DNA of 64,000 bases from Colletes latitarsis (taxonomy: Eukaryota; Arthropoda; Insecta; Hymenoptera; Colletidae), in the NCBI RefSeq assembly GCF_051014445.1, contig NC_135137.1, positions 13,827,501 through 13,891,500 of the forward strand. The letters are read 5' to 3'. The translations under genes were made by a program, and so were the position numbers. Position 1 is the stretch's first letter. Each line of letters starts with the position of its first letter. Below are positions 1 through 13,500 of the stretch, piece after piece. Below the pieces are notes generated by a model, which searched no databases, was not told where the DNA came from, and saw nothing but the letters and a program-made list of their open reading frames with translations.

Positions 1-65
1 CTTCGCATTTTTCGCATACTTGTTGGTCAGGTCCTGGGTTTCCTCTGGTTTGGATCACGTAGTAA

Positions 66-77
66 TGTGGTACCACA
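66..77. other. 12-bp perfect palindrome TGTGGTACCACA (first instance)
   Basis: The sequence reads the same on both strands and contains a KpnI/Acc65I site (GGTACC, 69-74; next at 245-250). It recurs once per monomer. Many monomers carry single changes in the left arm, such as TGTGATACC, TATGGTACC, TGTCGTACC or TGTAGTACC, while the right arm TACCACAC changes less often. It is a visible dyad; any protein binding is unknown. Confidence 0.9.
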
Positions 78-121
78 CCGAAACAGTCAATTACAACTTG
101 TTGCGATTAATATTTTACAGG

Positions 122-135
122 ATAACGCCGGTTAT
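122..135. other. Dyad ATAAC-GCCG-GTTAT (first instance)
   Basis: Five-base inverted arms flank a four-base spacer. The dyad sits at the most conserved part of the monomer. A frequent variant reads ATAACACCGGTTAG, which keeps a central ACCGGT palindrome but breaks the outermost pair. Confidence 0.85.
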
Positions 136-152
136 GTCTGGGTTAGGTCTGG
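131..152 (+). repeat. 11-bp micro-tandem unit inside the monomer (first instance, two copies)
   Basis: GTTATGTCTGG at 131-141 is followed directly by GTTAGGTCTGG at 142-152, a 10/11 match. Most monomers have two units. Some have three, for example 18781-18813, and some have one, for example 46899-46909. This is the pattern expected of replication slippage or unequal exchange at the scale of 11 bp. Confidence 0.85.
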
Positions 153-200
153 CATTTGCAATCATCTGGCTCATACTTTGGCATTTTTCGCATACTTGTT

Positions 201-215
201 GGCCAGATCCTGGCC
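201..215. other. Dyad GGCCAG-ATC-CTGGCC (first instance)
   Basis: Six-base perfect inverted arms flank a three-base spacer. About half of the monomers seem to keep the right arm (CCTGGCCTTTTTC). The other common form reads CCTGGGTTTTTTC, which breaks it. Monomers with GATCCTTCTGG have lost the right arm by an 8-bp deletion. Confidence 0.85.
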
Positions 216-1233
216 TTTTTCCGGTTTGGATCGCGTAGTAATGTGGTACCACACCGAAACAGTCAATTCAACCACGTTTCGATCAATATTTTAGAGGATA
301 ACGCCGGTTATGTCTGGGTTAGCTATGGTATTTGCCTTGACCTAGCTCATACTTTCGTATTTTTCGCATACTTGTTAGACAGATCCTGGCCTTTTTCCGG
401 TTTGGATCACGTAGTAATGTGGTACCACACTCAAAGAGTCATTTGAACCTGGTTCGGATTAATATTTTAGAGGATAACACCGGTTATGTCTGGGTTACGT
501 CTGATATCTGCAATCATCTGCTTCGTACTTTCGCATTTTTCGCATACTTGTTGGCAAGATTCTGGCCTTTTTCTGGTTTGGATCACGTAGTAATGTGGTA
601 CCACACCGAAACAGTCAATTACAACTTGTTGCGATTAATATTTTACAGGATAACGCCGGTTATGTCTGGGTTAGGTCTGGTATTTGCAATCATCTGGCTC
701 ATACTATCGCATTTTTCGCATACCTGTTGGCCAGATCCCGGCCTTTTTCCGGTTTAGATCACGTACTAATGTGGTACCACACCGAAATAGTCAATTAAAC
801 CTGGTAGAGATTAATTTTTTAAAGGATAACGCCGGTTATGTCTGGGTTGGGTATGGTATTTGCCTTCGTCTAGCTCATACTTTCGCATTTTTCGCTTACT
901 TGTTGGCCAGATCCTGGCCTTTTTCTTGTTTGGATCACGTAGTAATGTGATACCACACTGAAACAGTCAATTAAACCTGCTTGCGATTAATATTTTAGAG
1001 GATAACGCCGGTTATGTCTGGGTTAGATCTGGTATTTGTGATCATCTGGCTCATACTTTCGCATTTTTCGCAGTACTTGTTGGCCAGATCCTGGGTTTTG
1101 TCTGGTTTGGATCACGTAGTAATGTAGTACCACACTGAAACTGTCAACTAAACCTGGTTCGGATTAATATTTTAGAGGATAACGCCGGTTATGTCTGGGT
1201 TAGGTCTGGCATTTGCAATCATCTGGCTCATAC

Positions 1234-1251
1234 TTTCGCATTTTTCGCATA
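1234..1251 (+). repeat. 9-bp micro-tandem unit inside the monomer (example)
   Basis: TTTCGCATT is followed at once by TTTCGCATA, so the monomer holds a two-unit 9-bp direct repeat. Most monomers keep it. Monomers near 53781 and 57993 hold only one unit and are 9 bp shorter at that point. A linked variant elsewhere reads TTTCGCAATTTCCGCATAC. Confidence 0.85.
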
Positions 1252-4200
1252 CTTGTTGGCCAGATCCTGGGTTTTTTCTGGTTTGGATCTGGTAGTAATG
1301 TGGAACCACACCGAGACAGTCAATGAAGCCTGTTATCGTCCAATATTTTAGAGGATAACACCGGTTAGGTCTGGGTTACGTCTGATATTTGCAATCATCT
1401 GGCTCGTACTTTCGCATTTTTCGCATACTTGATGGCCAGCACTTGGGTTTCCTCTGGTTTGGATCACGTAGTTATGTGGTACCACAACGAAACAGTCAGT
1501 TAAACCTAGTTGCGGTTAATATTTTAGAGGATGACGACGGTTATGTCTGGGTTGGGTCTGGCATTTGCAATCATCTGGCTCATACTTTCGCATTTTTCGC
1601 ATACTTGTTGGCCAGATCCTGGCCTTTTTCCGGTTTGGATCACGTAGTAATGTGGTTCCACACCGAAACAGTCAATTCAACCACGTTTCGATCAATATTT
1701 TAGAGGATAACGCCGGTTATGTCAGGGTTAGCTATGGTATTTGCCTTCATCTAGCTCATACTTTCGCATTTTTCGCATACTTGTTGGTCAGGTCCTGGGT
1801 TTCCTCTGGTTTGGATCACGTAGTAATGTGGTACCACACCGAAACAGTCAATTAAACCTAGTTGCGGTTAATATTTTAGAGGATAACGCCGGTTATGTCT
1901 GGGTTAGTTCTGGTATTTGCAATCATCTGGCAAATGTTTTCGCATTTTTCGCATACTTGTTGGCCAGATCCTGGCCTTTTTCTGGTTTGGATCACGTAGT
2001 AATGTGATACCACACTGAAACAGTCACTTAAACCTGCTTGCGATTAATATTTTAGAGGATAACGGTTGTTATGTCTGGGTTAGTTCTGGTAATTGTAATC
2101 ATCTGTCTCATGATTTCGCATTTTTCGCATACTTGTTGGCCAGATCCTGGGTTTTTTCTGGTATGGATCAGGTAGTAATGTGGTACCGCACCGAAACAGT
2201 CTATTAAATCCGGTTGCGATTAATATAATACAGGATAACGCCGGTTATGTCTGGGTTAGATCTGGTATTTGTAATCATCTGGCTCGTACTATCGCATTTT
2301 TCGCATACTTGATGGCCAGCACTTGGGTTTCCTCTGGTTTGGATCACGTAGTATTGTGGTACCGCTCCGAAACAGTCAATTAAACCTGGAAGAGATTAAT
2401 TTTTTAAAGGATAACGCTGGTTATGTCTGGGTTAGGTATGGTATTTGCCTTGACCTAGCTCATACATTCGTATTTTTCGCATACTTGTTAGACAGATCCT
2501 GGCCTTTTTCCGGTTTGGATCACGTAGTGATGTGGTACCACACTCAAGGAGTCATTTGAACCTGGTTCGGATTAATATTTTAGAGGATAACACCGGTTAG
2601 GTCTGGGTTACGTCTGATATCTGCAATCATCTGCCTCGTACATTCGCATTTTTCGCATTCTTGTTGGCAAGATCCTGACCATTTTCTGGTTTGGATCACG
2701 TAGTAATGTGGTACCACACGGAAACAGTCAGTTACAACTTGTTGCGATTAATATTTTACAGGATAACGCCGGTTATGTCTGGGTTAGGTCTGGTATTTGC
2801 AATCATCTGGCTCGTACTTTCGCATTTTTCGCATACTTGTTGGCCAGATCCTGGGTTTTTCTGGTTTGGATCAGGTACTAATGTGGTACCACACTCAAAG
2901 AGTCATTTGAACCTGGTTCGGATTAATATTTTAGAGGATAACACCGGTTAGGTCTGGGTTACGTCTGATATCTGCAATCATGTGCCTCGTACTTTCGCAT
3001 TTTTCGCATACTTGTTGGCAAGATCCTGGCCATTTTCTGGTTTGGATCACGTAGTAATGTGGTACCACACCGAAACAGTCAATTACAACTTGTTGCGATT
3101 AATATTTTACAGGATAACGCCGGTTATGTCTGGGTTAGGTCTGGTATTTGCAATCATCTGGCTCATACTATCGCATTTTTCGCATACCTGTTGGCCAGAT
3201 CCTGGCCTTTTTCTGGTTTGGATCACGTAGTAATGTGATACCACACTGAAACAGTCACTCAAACCTGCTTGCGATTAATATTTTAGAGGATAACGCCGGT
3301 TATGTCTGGGTTAGTTCTGGTATTTGTGATCATCTGGCTCATACTTTCGCAATTTTCGAATACTTGAGGGTCAGATCCTGGCCTTTTTCTGGTTTGGATC
3401 ACGTAGTAATGTGATACCACACTGAAACAGTCACTTAAACCTGCTTGCGATTAATATTTTAGAGGATAACGCCGGTTAGGTCTGGGTTACATCTGATATT
3501 TGCAATCATCTGCCTCGTACTTTCGCATTTTTCGCCTACTTGTAGGCCAGATCCTGGCCTTTATCTGGTTTGGATCACATAGTAATATGGTACCACCCTG
3601 AAACAGCCAATTAAACCTGGTTCGGATTAATATTTTAGAGGATAACACCGGTTAGGTCTGGGTTACGTCTGATATCTGCAATCATGTGCCTCGTACTTTC
3701 GCATTTTTCGCATACTTGTTGGCAAGATCCTGGCCATTTTCTGGTTTGGATCACGTATTAATGTCGTACCACACCGAAACAGTCAATTCAACCTCGCTTC
3801 GATCAATCTTTTAGAGGATAACGCTGGTTATGTTTGCGTTAGGTCTGGTATTTGCATTCATCAGGCTCATACTTTCGCATTTTTCGCATACTTGTAAGAC
3901 AGATCCTGGGTTTTTTCTGCTTTGCATCACGTAGTAATGTGATACCACACTGAAACAGTCAATTATACCTGGTTGCGATTAATATTTTAGAGGATAACGA
4001 CTGTTATGTCTGGGTTAGTTCTGGTAACTGTAATCATCTGTCTCATACTTTCGCATTTTTCGCATACTTGTTGGCCAGATACTGGGTTTTTTCTGGTTCC
4101 GATCTGGTAGTAATGTGGTACCGCACCGAAACAGTCTATTAAACCCGGTTGCGATTAATATAATACAGGATAACGCCGGTTATGTCTGGGTTAGTTCTGG

Positions 4201-4919
4201 TATTTGTAATCATCTGGCTCGTACTATCGCATTTTTCTCATACTTGTAGGCCAGATCCTGCCCTTTATCTGGTTTGGATCACGTAGTAATGTGGTACCAC
4301 ACTGAAACAGTCAATTAAACCTGTTTCGGATTAATACTTTAGAGGATAACGCCGGTTATGTCTGGGTTAGGTCTGGTATTTGCAATCATCTGGCTCATAC
4401 TTTCGCATTTCTCGCTTACTTGTTGGCCAGATCCTGGCCTTTTTCTGGTTTGGATCACGTACTAATGTGATACCACCCTGAAAAAGTCACTTAAACCTGG
4501 TTGCGATTAATATTTTAGAGGATAACGCCTGTTATGTCTGGGTTTGTTCTGGTATTTGTGATCATCTGGCTCATACTTTCGCAATTTCCGCATACTTGAA
4601 TGGCCAGATCCTGCGTTCTTTCCGGTTAGGATCACGTAGTAATGTGGTACCACACTGAAACAGTCCATTAAATCTAGTTGCGGTTAATATTTCTGAGAAT
4701 AATGCCGGTTATGTCGGGGTTAGGTCTGGTATTTGCCTTCATCTAGCTCATACTTTCGCATTTTTCGCATACTTGTTGGCCATATCCCGGCCTCTTTCTG
4801 GTTTGGATCACGCAGAAATTTGGTACCACACTCAAACAGTCAATTAAACCTGGTTCGGATTAATATTTTAGAGGATAACGCCGGTTATGTCTGGGTTAGG
4901 TCTGGTATTTGCATTCATC

Positions 4920-7900
4920 AGGCTCATACTTTCGCAATTTCCGCTTACTTGTTGGCCAGATCCTGGCCTTTTTCTGGTGTGGATCACTTAGTAATGTGGT
5001 ACCACAACGAAATAGTCAATTAAACCTAGTTCCGATTAATATTTTATTGGAAAACGCCGGTTATGTCTGGGTTAGTTCTGGTATTTGCAATCATCTGGCT
5101 AATATTTTCGCATTTTTCGCATACTTGCTGGCCAGATCCTGGCCTTGTTCTGGTTTGGATCACGTAGTAATGTGGTACCACACTGAAACAGTCAATTAAA
5201 CCTGGTTGCGATTAATATTTTAGAGGATAACGACTGTTATGTCTGGGTTAGTTCTGGTAATTGCAATCATCTGGCTCATACTTTCGCATTTTTCGCATAC
5301 GTGTTGGCGAGATCCTGGGTTTTTTCTAGTTTGGATCAGGTAGTAATGTGATACCACACTGAAACAGTCACTTAAACCTGCTTGCGATTAATATTTTAGA
5401 GGATAACGACTGTTATGTCTGGGTTAGTTCTGGTAATTGTAATCATCTGTCTCATGATTTCGCATTTTTCGCATACTTGTTGGCCAGATCCTGGGTTTTT
5501 TCTGGTTTGGATTAGGTAGTAATGTGGTACCGCACCGAAACAGTCTATTAAACCCGGTTGCGATTAATATTTTAGAGGATAACGCCGCTTATGTCTGGGT
5601 TACGTCTGATATTTGCAATCATCTGGCTCGTACTTTCGCATTTTTCGCATACTTGTTGGCCAGATCCTGGGTTTTTTCTGGTTTAGATCAGGTAGTAATG
5701 TGGTACCACACTGAAACAGTCAATTAAACCTGGTTGCGATTAATATTTTAGAGGATAACGACTGTTATGTCTGGGTTAGTTCTGGTAATTGCAATCATCT
5801 GGCTCATACTTTCGCATTTTTCGCATACTTGTTGGCCAGATCCTGGGTTTTTTCTGGTTTGGATCGGGTAGTAATGTGATACCACACTGAAACAGTCAAT
5901 TAAACCTGGAAGAGATTAATTTTTTAAAGGATAACGCTGGTTATGTCTGGGTTAGGTATGGTATTTGCCTTGACCTAGCTCATACATTCGTATTTTTCGC
6001 ATACTTGTTAGACAGATCCTGGCCTTTTTCCGGTTTGGATCACGTAGTGATGTGGTACCACACTCAAGGAGTCATTTGAACCTGGTTCGGATTAATATTT
6101 TAGAGGATAACACCGGTTAGGTCTGGGTTACGTCTGATATCTGCAATCATCTGCCTCGTACTTTCGCATTTTTCGCATACTTGTTGGCAAGATCCTGGCC
6201 ATTTTCTGGTTTGGATCACGTAGTAATGTGGTACCACACGGAAACAGTCAGTTACAACTTGTTGCGATTAATATTTTACAGGATAACGCCGGTTATGTCT
6301 GGGTTAGGTCTGGTATTTGCAATCATCTGGCTCATACTATCGCATTTTTCGCATACTTGTGGGTCAGATACTGGCCTTTTTCTGGTTTGGATCATGTAGT
6401 AATGTGGTACCACACCGAAACAGTCAATTAAACCTGGTTGCGATTAATATTTTAGAGGATAACACCGGTTAGGTCTGGGATACGTCTGATATTTGCAATC
6501 ATCTGGCTCGTACTTTCGCATTTTTCGCATACTTGTTGGCCAGATCCTGGCCTTTTTCTGGTTTGGATCACGTACTAATGTGATACCACCCTGAAAAAGT
6601 CACTTAAACCTGGTTGCGATTAATATTTTAGAGGATAACGCCGGTTTTGTCTGGGTTTGTTCTGGTATTTGTGATCATCTGGCTCATACTTTCGCAATTT
6701 CCGCTTACTTGTTGGCCAGATCCTGGCCTTTTTCTGGTGTGGATCACTTAGTAATGTGGTACCACAACGAAATAATCAATTAAACCTAGTTCCGATTAAT
6801 ATTTTATTGGAAAACGCCGGTTATGTCTGGGTTAGTTCTGGTATTTGCAATCATCTGGCTAATATTTTCGCATTTTTCGCATACTTGCTGGCCAGATCCT
6901 GGCCTTGTTCTGGTTTGGATCACGTAGTAATGTGGTACCACACTGAAACAGTCAATTAAACCTGGTTGCGATTAATATTTTAGAGGATACCGACTGTTAT
7001 GTCTGGGTTAGTTCTGGTAATTGCAATCATCTGGCTCATACTTTCGCATTTTTCGCATACTTGTTGGCGAGATCCTGGGTTTTTTCTGGTTTGGATCAGG
7101 TAGTAATGTGATACCACACTGAAACAGTCACTTAAACCTGCTTGCGATTAATATTTTAGAGGATAACGACTGTTATGTCTGGGTTAGTTCTGGTAATTGT
7201 AATCATCTGTCTCATGATTTCGCATTTTTCGCATACTTGTTGGCCAGATCCTGGGTTTTTTCTGGTTTGGATCAGGTAGTAACGTGGTACCGCACCGAAA
7301 CAGTCTATTAAACCCGGTTGCGATTAATATTTTAGAGGATAACGCCGGTTATGTCTGGGTTACGTCTGATATTTGCAATCATCTGGCTCGTACTTTCGCA
7401 TTTTTCGCATACTTGTTGGCCAGATCCTGGGTTTTTTCTGGTTTAGATCAGGTAGTAATGTGGTACCACACTGAAACAGTCAATTAAACCTGGTTGCGAT
7501 TAATATTTTAGAGGATAACGACTGTTATGTCTGGGTTAGTTCTGGTAATTGCAATCATCTGGCTCATACTTTCGCATTTTTCGCATACTTGTTGGCCAGA
7601 TCCTGGGTTTTTTCTGGTTTGGATCGGGTAGTAATGTGATACCACACTGAAACAGTCAATTAAACCTGGAAGAGATTAATTTTTTAAAGGATAACGCTGG
7701 TTAAGTCTGGGTTAGGTATGGTATTTGCCTTGACCTAGATCATACATTCGCATTTTTCGCATACTTGTTAGACAGATCCTGGCCTTTTTCCGGTTTGGAT
7801 CACGTAGTGATGTGGTACCACACTCAAGGAGTCATTTGAACCTGGTTCGGATTAATATTTTAGAGGATAACACCGGTTAGGTCTGGGTTACGTCTGATAT

Positions 7901-7950
7901 CTGCAATCATCTGCCTCGTACTTTCGCATTTTTCGCATACTTGTTGGCCA
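4920..7950 (+). repeat. 10-monomer (1760-bp) offset duplication
   Basis: 4920-6190 and 6680-7950 match closely at a constant offset of 1760 bp, exactly ten monomers. Shared rare variants include the CTGGTGTGGATCACTTAG tract (4974 and 6734) and the TATTGGAAAACG type. The match fades at the edges into ordinary monomer similarity, so the borders are approximate. Confidence 0.8.
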
Positions 7951-10586
7951 GATCCTGGCCTTTTTCTGGTTTGTATCACGTACTAATGTGATACCACCCT
8001 GAAAAAGTCACTTAAACCTGGTTGCGATTAATATTTTAGAGGATAACGCCGGTTATGTCTGGGTTTGTTCTGGTATTTGTGATCATCTGGCTCATACTTT
8101 CGCAATTTCCGCATACTTGAATGGCCAGATCCTGCGTTCTTTCCGGTTAGGATCACGTAGTAACGTGGTACCACACTGAAACATTCAATTAAACCTGGTT
8201 CCGATTAATATTTTATTGGAAAACGCCGGTTATGTCTGGGTTAGTTCTGGTATTTGCAATCATCTGGCTAATATTCTCGCATTTTTCGCAGTACTTGTTG
8301 GCCAGATCCTGGGTTTTGTCTGGTTTGGATCACGTAGTAATGTAGTACCACACTGAAACTGACAACTAAACCTGGTTCGGATTAATATTTTAGAGGATAA
8401 CGCCGGTTATGTCTGGGTTAGGTCTGGCATTTGCAATCATCTGGCTCATACTTTCGCATTTTTCGCATACTTGTGGGTCAGATACTGGCCTTTTTCCGGA
8501 TTGGATCACGTAGTAATGTGGTACCACACCGAAACAGCCAATTAAACCTGGTTGCGATTAATTTTTTAAAGGATAACGCCGGTTATGTCTGGGTTGGGTA
8601 TGGTATTTACCTTCATCTAGCTCATACTTTCGCATTTTTCGCTTACTTGTTGGCCAGATCCTGTCCTTTTTCTGGTTTGGATCACGTAGTAATGTGGTAC
8701 CACACCGAAACAGTCAATGAAGCCTGTTATCGTTCAATATTTTAGAGGATAACACCGCTTAGGTCTGGGTTACGTCTGATATTTGCAATAATCTGGCCCG
8801 AACTTTCGCATTTTTCGCATACTTGTTGGCAAGATCCAGGCCTTTTTCTGGCTTGGATCACGTAGTAATGTGGTACCACACCGAAAAAGTCAATTAAACC
8901 TGGTTGCGATTAATTTTTTAAAGGATAACGCCGGTTATGTCTGGGTTGGGTATGGTATTTGCCTTCATCTAGCTCATACTTTCGCATTTTTCGCTTACTT
9001 GTTGGCCAGATCCTGGCCTTTTTCCGGTTTGGATCACGTAGTAATGTGGTACCACACCGAAACAGTCAATTAAACCTGGTTCCGATTAATATTTTATTGG
9101 AAAACGCCGGTTATGTCTGGGTTAGTTCTGGTATTTGCAATCATCTGGCTAATATTCTCGCATTTTTCGCAGTACTTGTTGGCCAGATCCTGGGTTTTGT
9201 CTGGTTTGGATCACGTAGTAATGTAGTTCCACACTGAAACTGTCAACTAAACCTGGTTCGGATTAATATTTTAGAGGATAACGCCGGTTATGTCTGGGTT
9301 AGGTCTGGTATTTGCCTTCATCTACCTCATACTTTCGCATTTTTCGCATACTTGTTGGCCAGATCCTGGCCTTTATCTGGTATGGATCACGTAGTAATAT
9401 GGTACGACACTGAAACAGTCAATTAAACCTGGTTGCGATTAATTTTTTAAAGGATAACGCCGGTTATGTCTGGGTTGGGTATGGTATTTGCCTACGTCTA
9501 GCTCATACTTTCGCATTTTTCGCTTACTTGTTGGCCAGATCCTGGCCTTTTTCTGGTTTGGATCACGTACTAATGTGATACCACCCTGAAAAAGTCACTT
9601 AAACCTGGTTGCGATTAATATTTTAGAGGATGACGCCGGTTATGTCTGGGTTTGTTCTGGTATTTGTGATCATCTGGCTCATACTTTCGCATTTTTCGCA
9701 TACTTGTTGGCCATATCCTGGCCTCATTCTGGTTTGGATCACGTAGTAATTTGGTACCACACTCAAACAGTCAATTAAACCTGGTTCGGATTAATATTTT
9801 AGAGGATAACGCCGGTTATGTCTGGGTTAGGTCTGGTATTTGCAATCATCTGGCGCATACTTTCGCATTTTTCGCATACTTGTTAGACAGATCCTGGCCT
9901 TTTTCCGGTTTGGATCATGTAGTAATGTGGTACCACACCGAAACAGTCAATTAAACCTGGTTCCGATTAATATTTTATTGGAAAATGCCGGTTATGTCTG
10001 CGTTAGTTCTGGTATTTGCAATCATCTGGCTAATATTCTCGCATTTTTCGCATACTTGTTGGCAAGATCCTGGCCTTTTTCTGGTTTGGATCACGTAGTA
10101 ATGTGATACCACACCGAAACAGTCAATTAAACCTGGTTGCGATTAATTTTTTAAAGGATAACGCCGGTTATGTCTGGGTTGGGTATGGTATTTGCCTTCA
10201 TCTAGCTCATACTTTCGCATTTTTCGCTTACTTGTTGGCCAGATCCTGGCCTTTTTCCGGTTTGGATCATGTAGTAATGTGGTACCACACCGAAACAGCC
10301 AATTAAACCTGGTTCCGATTAATATTTTACTGGAAAACGACGGTTATGTCTGGGTTAGTTCTGGTATTTGCAATCATCTGGCTAATGTTTTCGCATTTCT
10401 CGCTTACTTGTTGGCCAGATCCTGGCCTTTTTCTGGTTTGGATCACGTACTAATGTGATACCACCCTGAAAAAGTCACTTAAGCCTGGTTGCGATTAATA
10501 TTTTAGAGGATAACGCCGGTTTTGTCTGGGTTTGTTCTGGTATTTGTGATCATCTGGCTCATACTTTCGCAATTTCCGCTTACTTG
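7240..10586 (+). repeat. 19-monomer tandem duplication, copy 1
   Basis: This 3.35-kb stretch recurs immediately downstream at 10587-13770. Reading both copies side by side I see only a handful of single-base differences, for example GACCTAGAT/GACCTAGCT near 7739/11086 and CTTACTTG/CTTCCTTG near 10229/13399. Copy 1 holds one monomer (about 9096-9271) that is missing from copy 2. Near-identity across variant monomers shows one recent event that copied the whole block, not independent homogenisation. Confidence 0.85.
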
Positions 10587-13500
10587 TTGGCCAGATCCTG
10601 GGTTTTTTCTGGTTTGGATCAGGTAGTAACGTGGTACCGCACCGAAACAGTCTATTAAACCCGGTTGCGATTAATATTTTAGAGGATAACGCCGGTTATG
10701 TCTGGGTTACGTCTGATATTTGCAATCATCTGGCTCGTACTTTCGCATTTTTCGCATACTTGTTGGCCAGATCCTGGGTTTTTTCTGGTTTAGATCAGGT
10801 AGTAATGTGGTACCACACTGAAACAGTCAATTAAACCTGGTTGCGATTAATATTTTAGAGGATAACGACTGTTATGTCTGGGTTAGTTCTGGTAATTGCA
10901 ATCATCTGGCTCATACTTTCGCATTTTTCGCATACTTGTTGGCCAGATCCTGGGTTTTTTCTGGTTTGGATCGGGTAGTAATGTGATACCACACTGAAAC
11001 AGTCAATTAAACCTGGAAGAGATTAATTTTTTAAAGGATAACGCTGGTTAAGTCTGGGTTAGGTATGGTATTTGCCTTGACCTAGCTCATACATTCGCAT
11101 TTTTCGCATACTTGTTAGACAGATTCTGGCCTTTTTCCGGTTTGGATCACGTAGTGATGTGGTACCACACTCAAGGAGTCATTTGAACCTGGTTCGGATT
11201 AATATTTTAGAGGATAACACCGGTTAGGTCTGGGTTACGTCTGATATCTGCAATCATCTGCCTCGTACTTTCGCATTTTTCGCATACTTGTTGGCCAGAT
11301 CCTGGCCTTTTTCTGGTTTGTATCACGTACTAATGTGATACCACCCTGAAAAAGTCACTTAAACCTGGTTGCGATTAATATTTTAGAGGATAACGCCGGT
11401 TATGTCTGGGTTTGTTCTGGTATTTGTGATCATCTGGCTCATACTTTCGCAATTTCCGCATACTTGAATGGCCAGATCCTGCGTTCTTTCCGGTTAGGAT
11501 CACGTAGTAACGTGGTACCACACTGAAACATTCAATTAAACCTGGTTCCGATTAATATTTTATTGGAAAACGCCGGTTATGTCTGGGTTAGTTCTGGTAT
11601 TTGCAATCATCTGGCTAATATTCTCGCATTTTTCGCAGTACTTGTTGGCCAGATCCTGGGTTTTGTCTGGTTTGGATCACGTAGTAATGTAGTACCACAC
11701 TGAAACTGACAACTAAACCTGGTTCGGATTAATATTTTAGAGGATAACGCCGGTTATGTCTGGGTTAGGTCTGGCATTTGCAATCATCTGGCTCATACTT
11801 TCGCATTTTTCGCATACTTGTGGGTCAGATACTGGCCTTTTTCCGGATTGGATCACGTAGTAATGTGGTACCACACCGAAACAGCCAATTAAACCTGGTT
11901 GCGATTAATTTTTTAAAGGATAACGCCGGTTATGTCTGGGTTGGGTATGGTATTTACCTTCATCTAGCTCATACTTTCGCATTTTTCGCTTACTTGTTGG
12001 CCAGATCCTGTCCTTTTTCTGGTTTGGATCACGTAGTAATGTGGTACCACACCGAAACAGTCAATGAAGCCTGTTATCGTTCAATATTTTAGAGGATAAC
12101 ACCGCTTAGGTCTGGGTTACGTCTGATATTTGCAATAATCTGGCCCGAACTTTCGCATTTTTCGCATACTTGTTGGCAAGATCCAGGCCTTTTTCTGGCT
12201 TGGATCACGTAGTAATGTGGTACCACACCGAAAAAGTCAATTAAACCTGGTTGCGATTAATTTTTTAAAGGATAACGCCGGTTATGTCTGGGTTGGGTAT
12301 GGTATTTGCCTTCATCTAGCTCATACTTTCGCATTTTTCGCTTACTTGTTGGCCAGATCCTGGCCTTTTTCCGGTTTGGATCACGTAGTAATGTGGTACC
12401 ACACCGAAACAGTCAATTAAACCTGGTTCCGATTAATATTTTAGAGGATAACGCCGGTTATGTCTGGGTTAGGTCTGGTATTTGCCTTCATCTACCTCAT
12501 ACTTTCGCATTTTTCGCATACTTGTTGGCCAGATCCTGGCCTTTATCTGGTATGGATCACGTAGTAATATGGTACGACACTGAAACAGTCAATTAAACCT
12601 GGTTGCGATTAATTTTTTAAAGGATAACGCCGGTTATGTCTGGGTTGGGTATGGTATTTGCCTTCGTCTAGCTCATACTTTCGCATTTTTCGCTTACTTG
12701 TTGGCCAGATCCTGGCCTTTTTCTGGTTTGGATCACGTACTAATGTGATACCACCCTGAAAAAGTCACTTAAACCTGGTTGCGATTAATATTTTAGAGGA
12801 TGACGCCGGTTATGTCTGGGTTTGTTCTGGTATTTGTGATCATCTGGCTCATACTTTCGCATTTTTCGCATACTTGTTGGCCATATCCTGGCCTCATTCT
12901 GGTTTGGATCACGTAGTAATTTGGTACCACACTCAAACAGTCAATTAAACCTGGTTCGGATTAATATTTTAGAGGATAACGCCGGTTATGTCTGGGTTAG
13001 GTCTGGTATTTGCAATCATCTGGCGCATACTTTCGCATTTTTCGCATACTTGTTAGACAGATCCTGGCCTTTTTCCGGTTTGGATCATGTAGTAATGTGG
13101 TACCACACCGAAACAGTCAATTAAACCTGGTTCCGATTAATATTTTATTGGAAAATGCCGGTTATGTCTGCGTTAGTTCTGGTATTTGCAATCATCTGGC
13201 TAATATTCTCGCATTTTTCGCATACTTGTTGGCAAGATCCTGGCCTTTTTCTGGTTTGGATCACGTAGTAATGTGATACCACACCGAAACAGTCAATTAA
13301 ACCTGGTTGCGATTAATTTTTTAAAGGATAACGCCGGTTATGTCTGGGTTGGGTATGGTATTTGCCTTCATCTAGCTCATACTTTCGCATTTTTCGCTTC
13401 CTTGTTGGCCAGATCCTGGCCTTTTTCCGGTTTGGATCATGTAGTAATGTGGTACCACACCGAAACAGCCAATTAAACCTGGTTCCGATTAATATTTTAC

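Noticed and set aside
5043..5058. Possible CENP-B box in TATTGGAAAACGCCGG monomers
   Set aside because: It shares TTGGAA and CG with the box but lacks the essential TTCG and CGGG positions in the right spacing. A real test would be a motif scan of all monomers.
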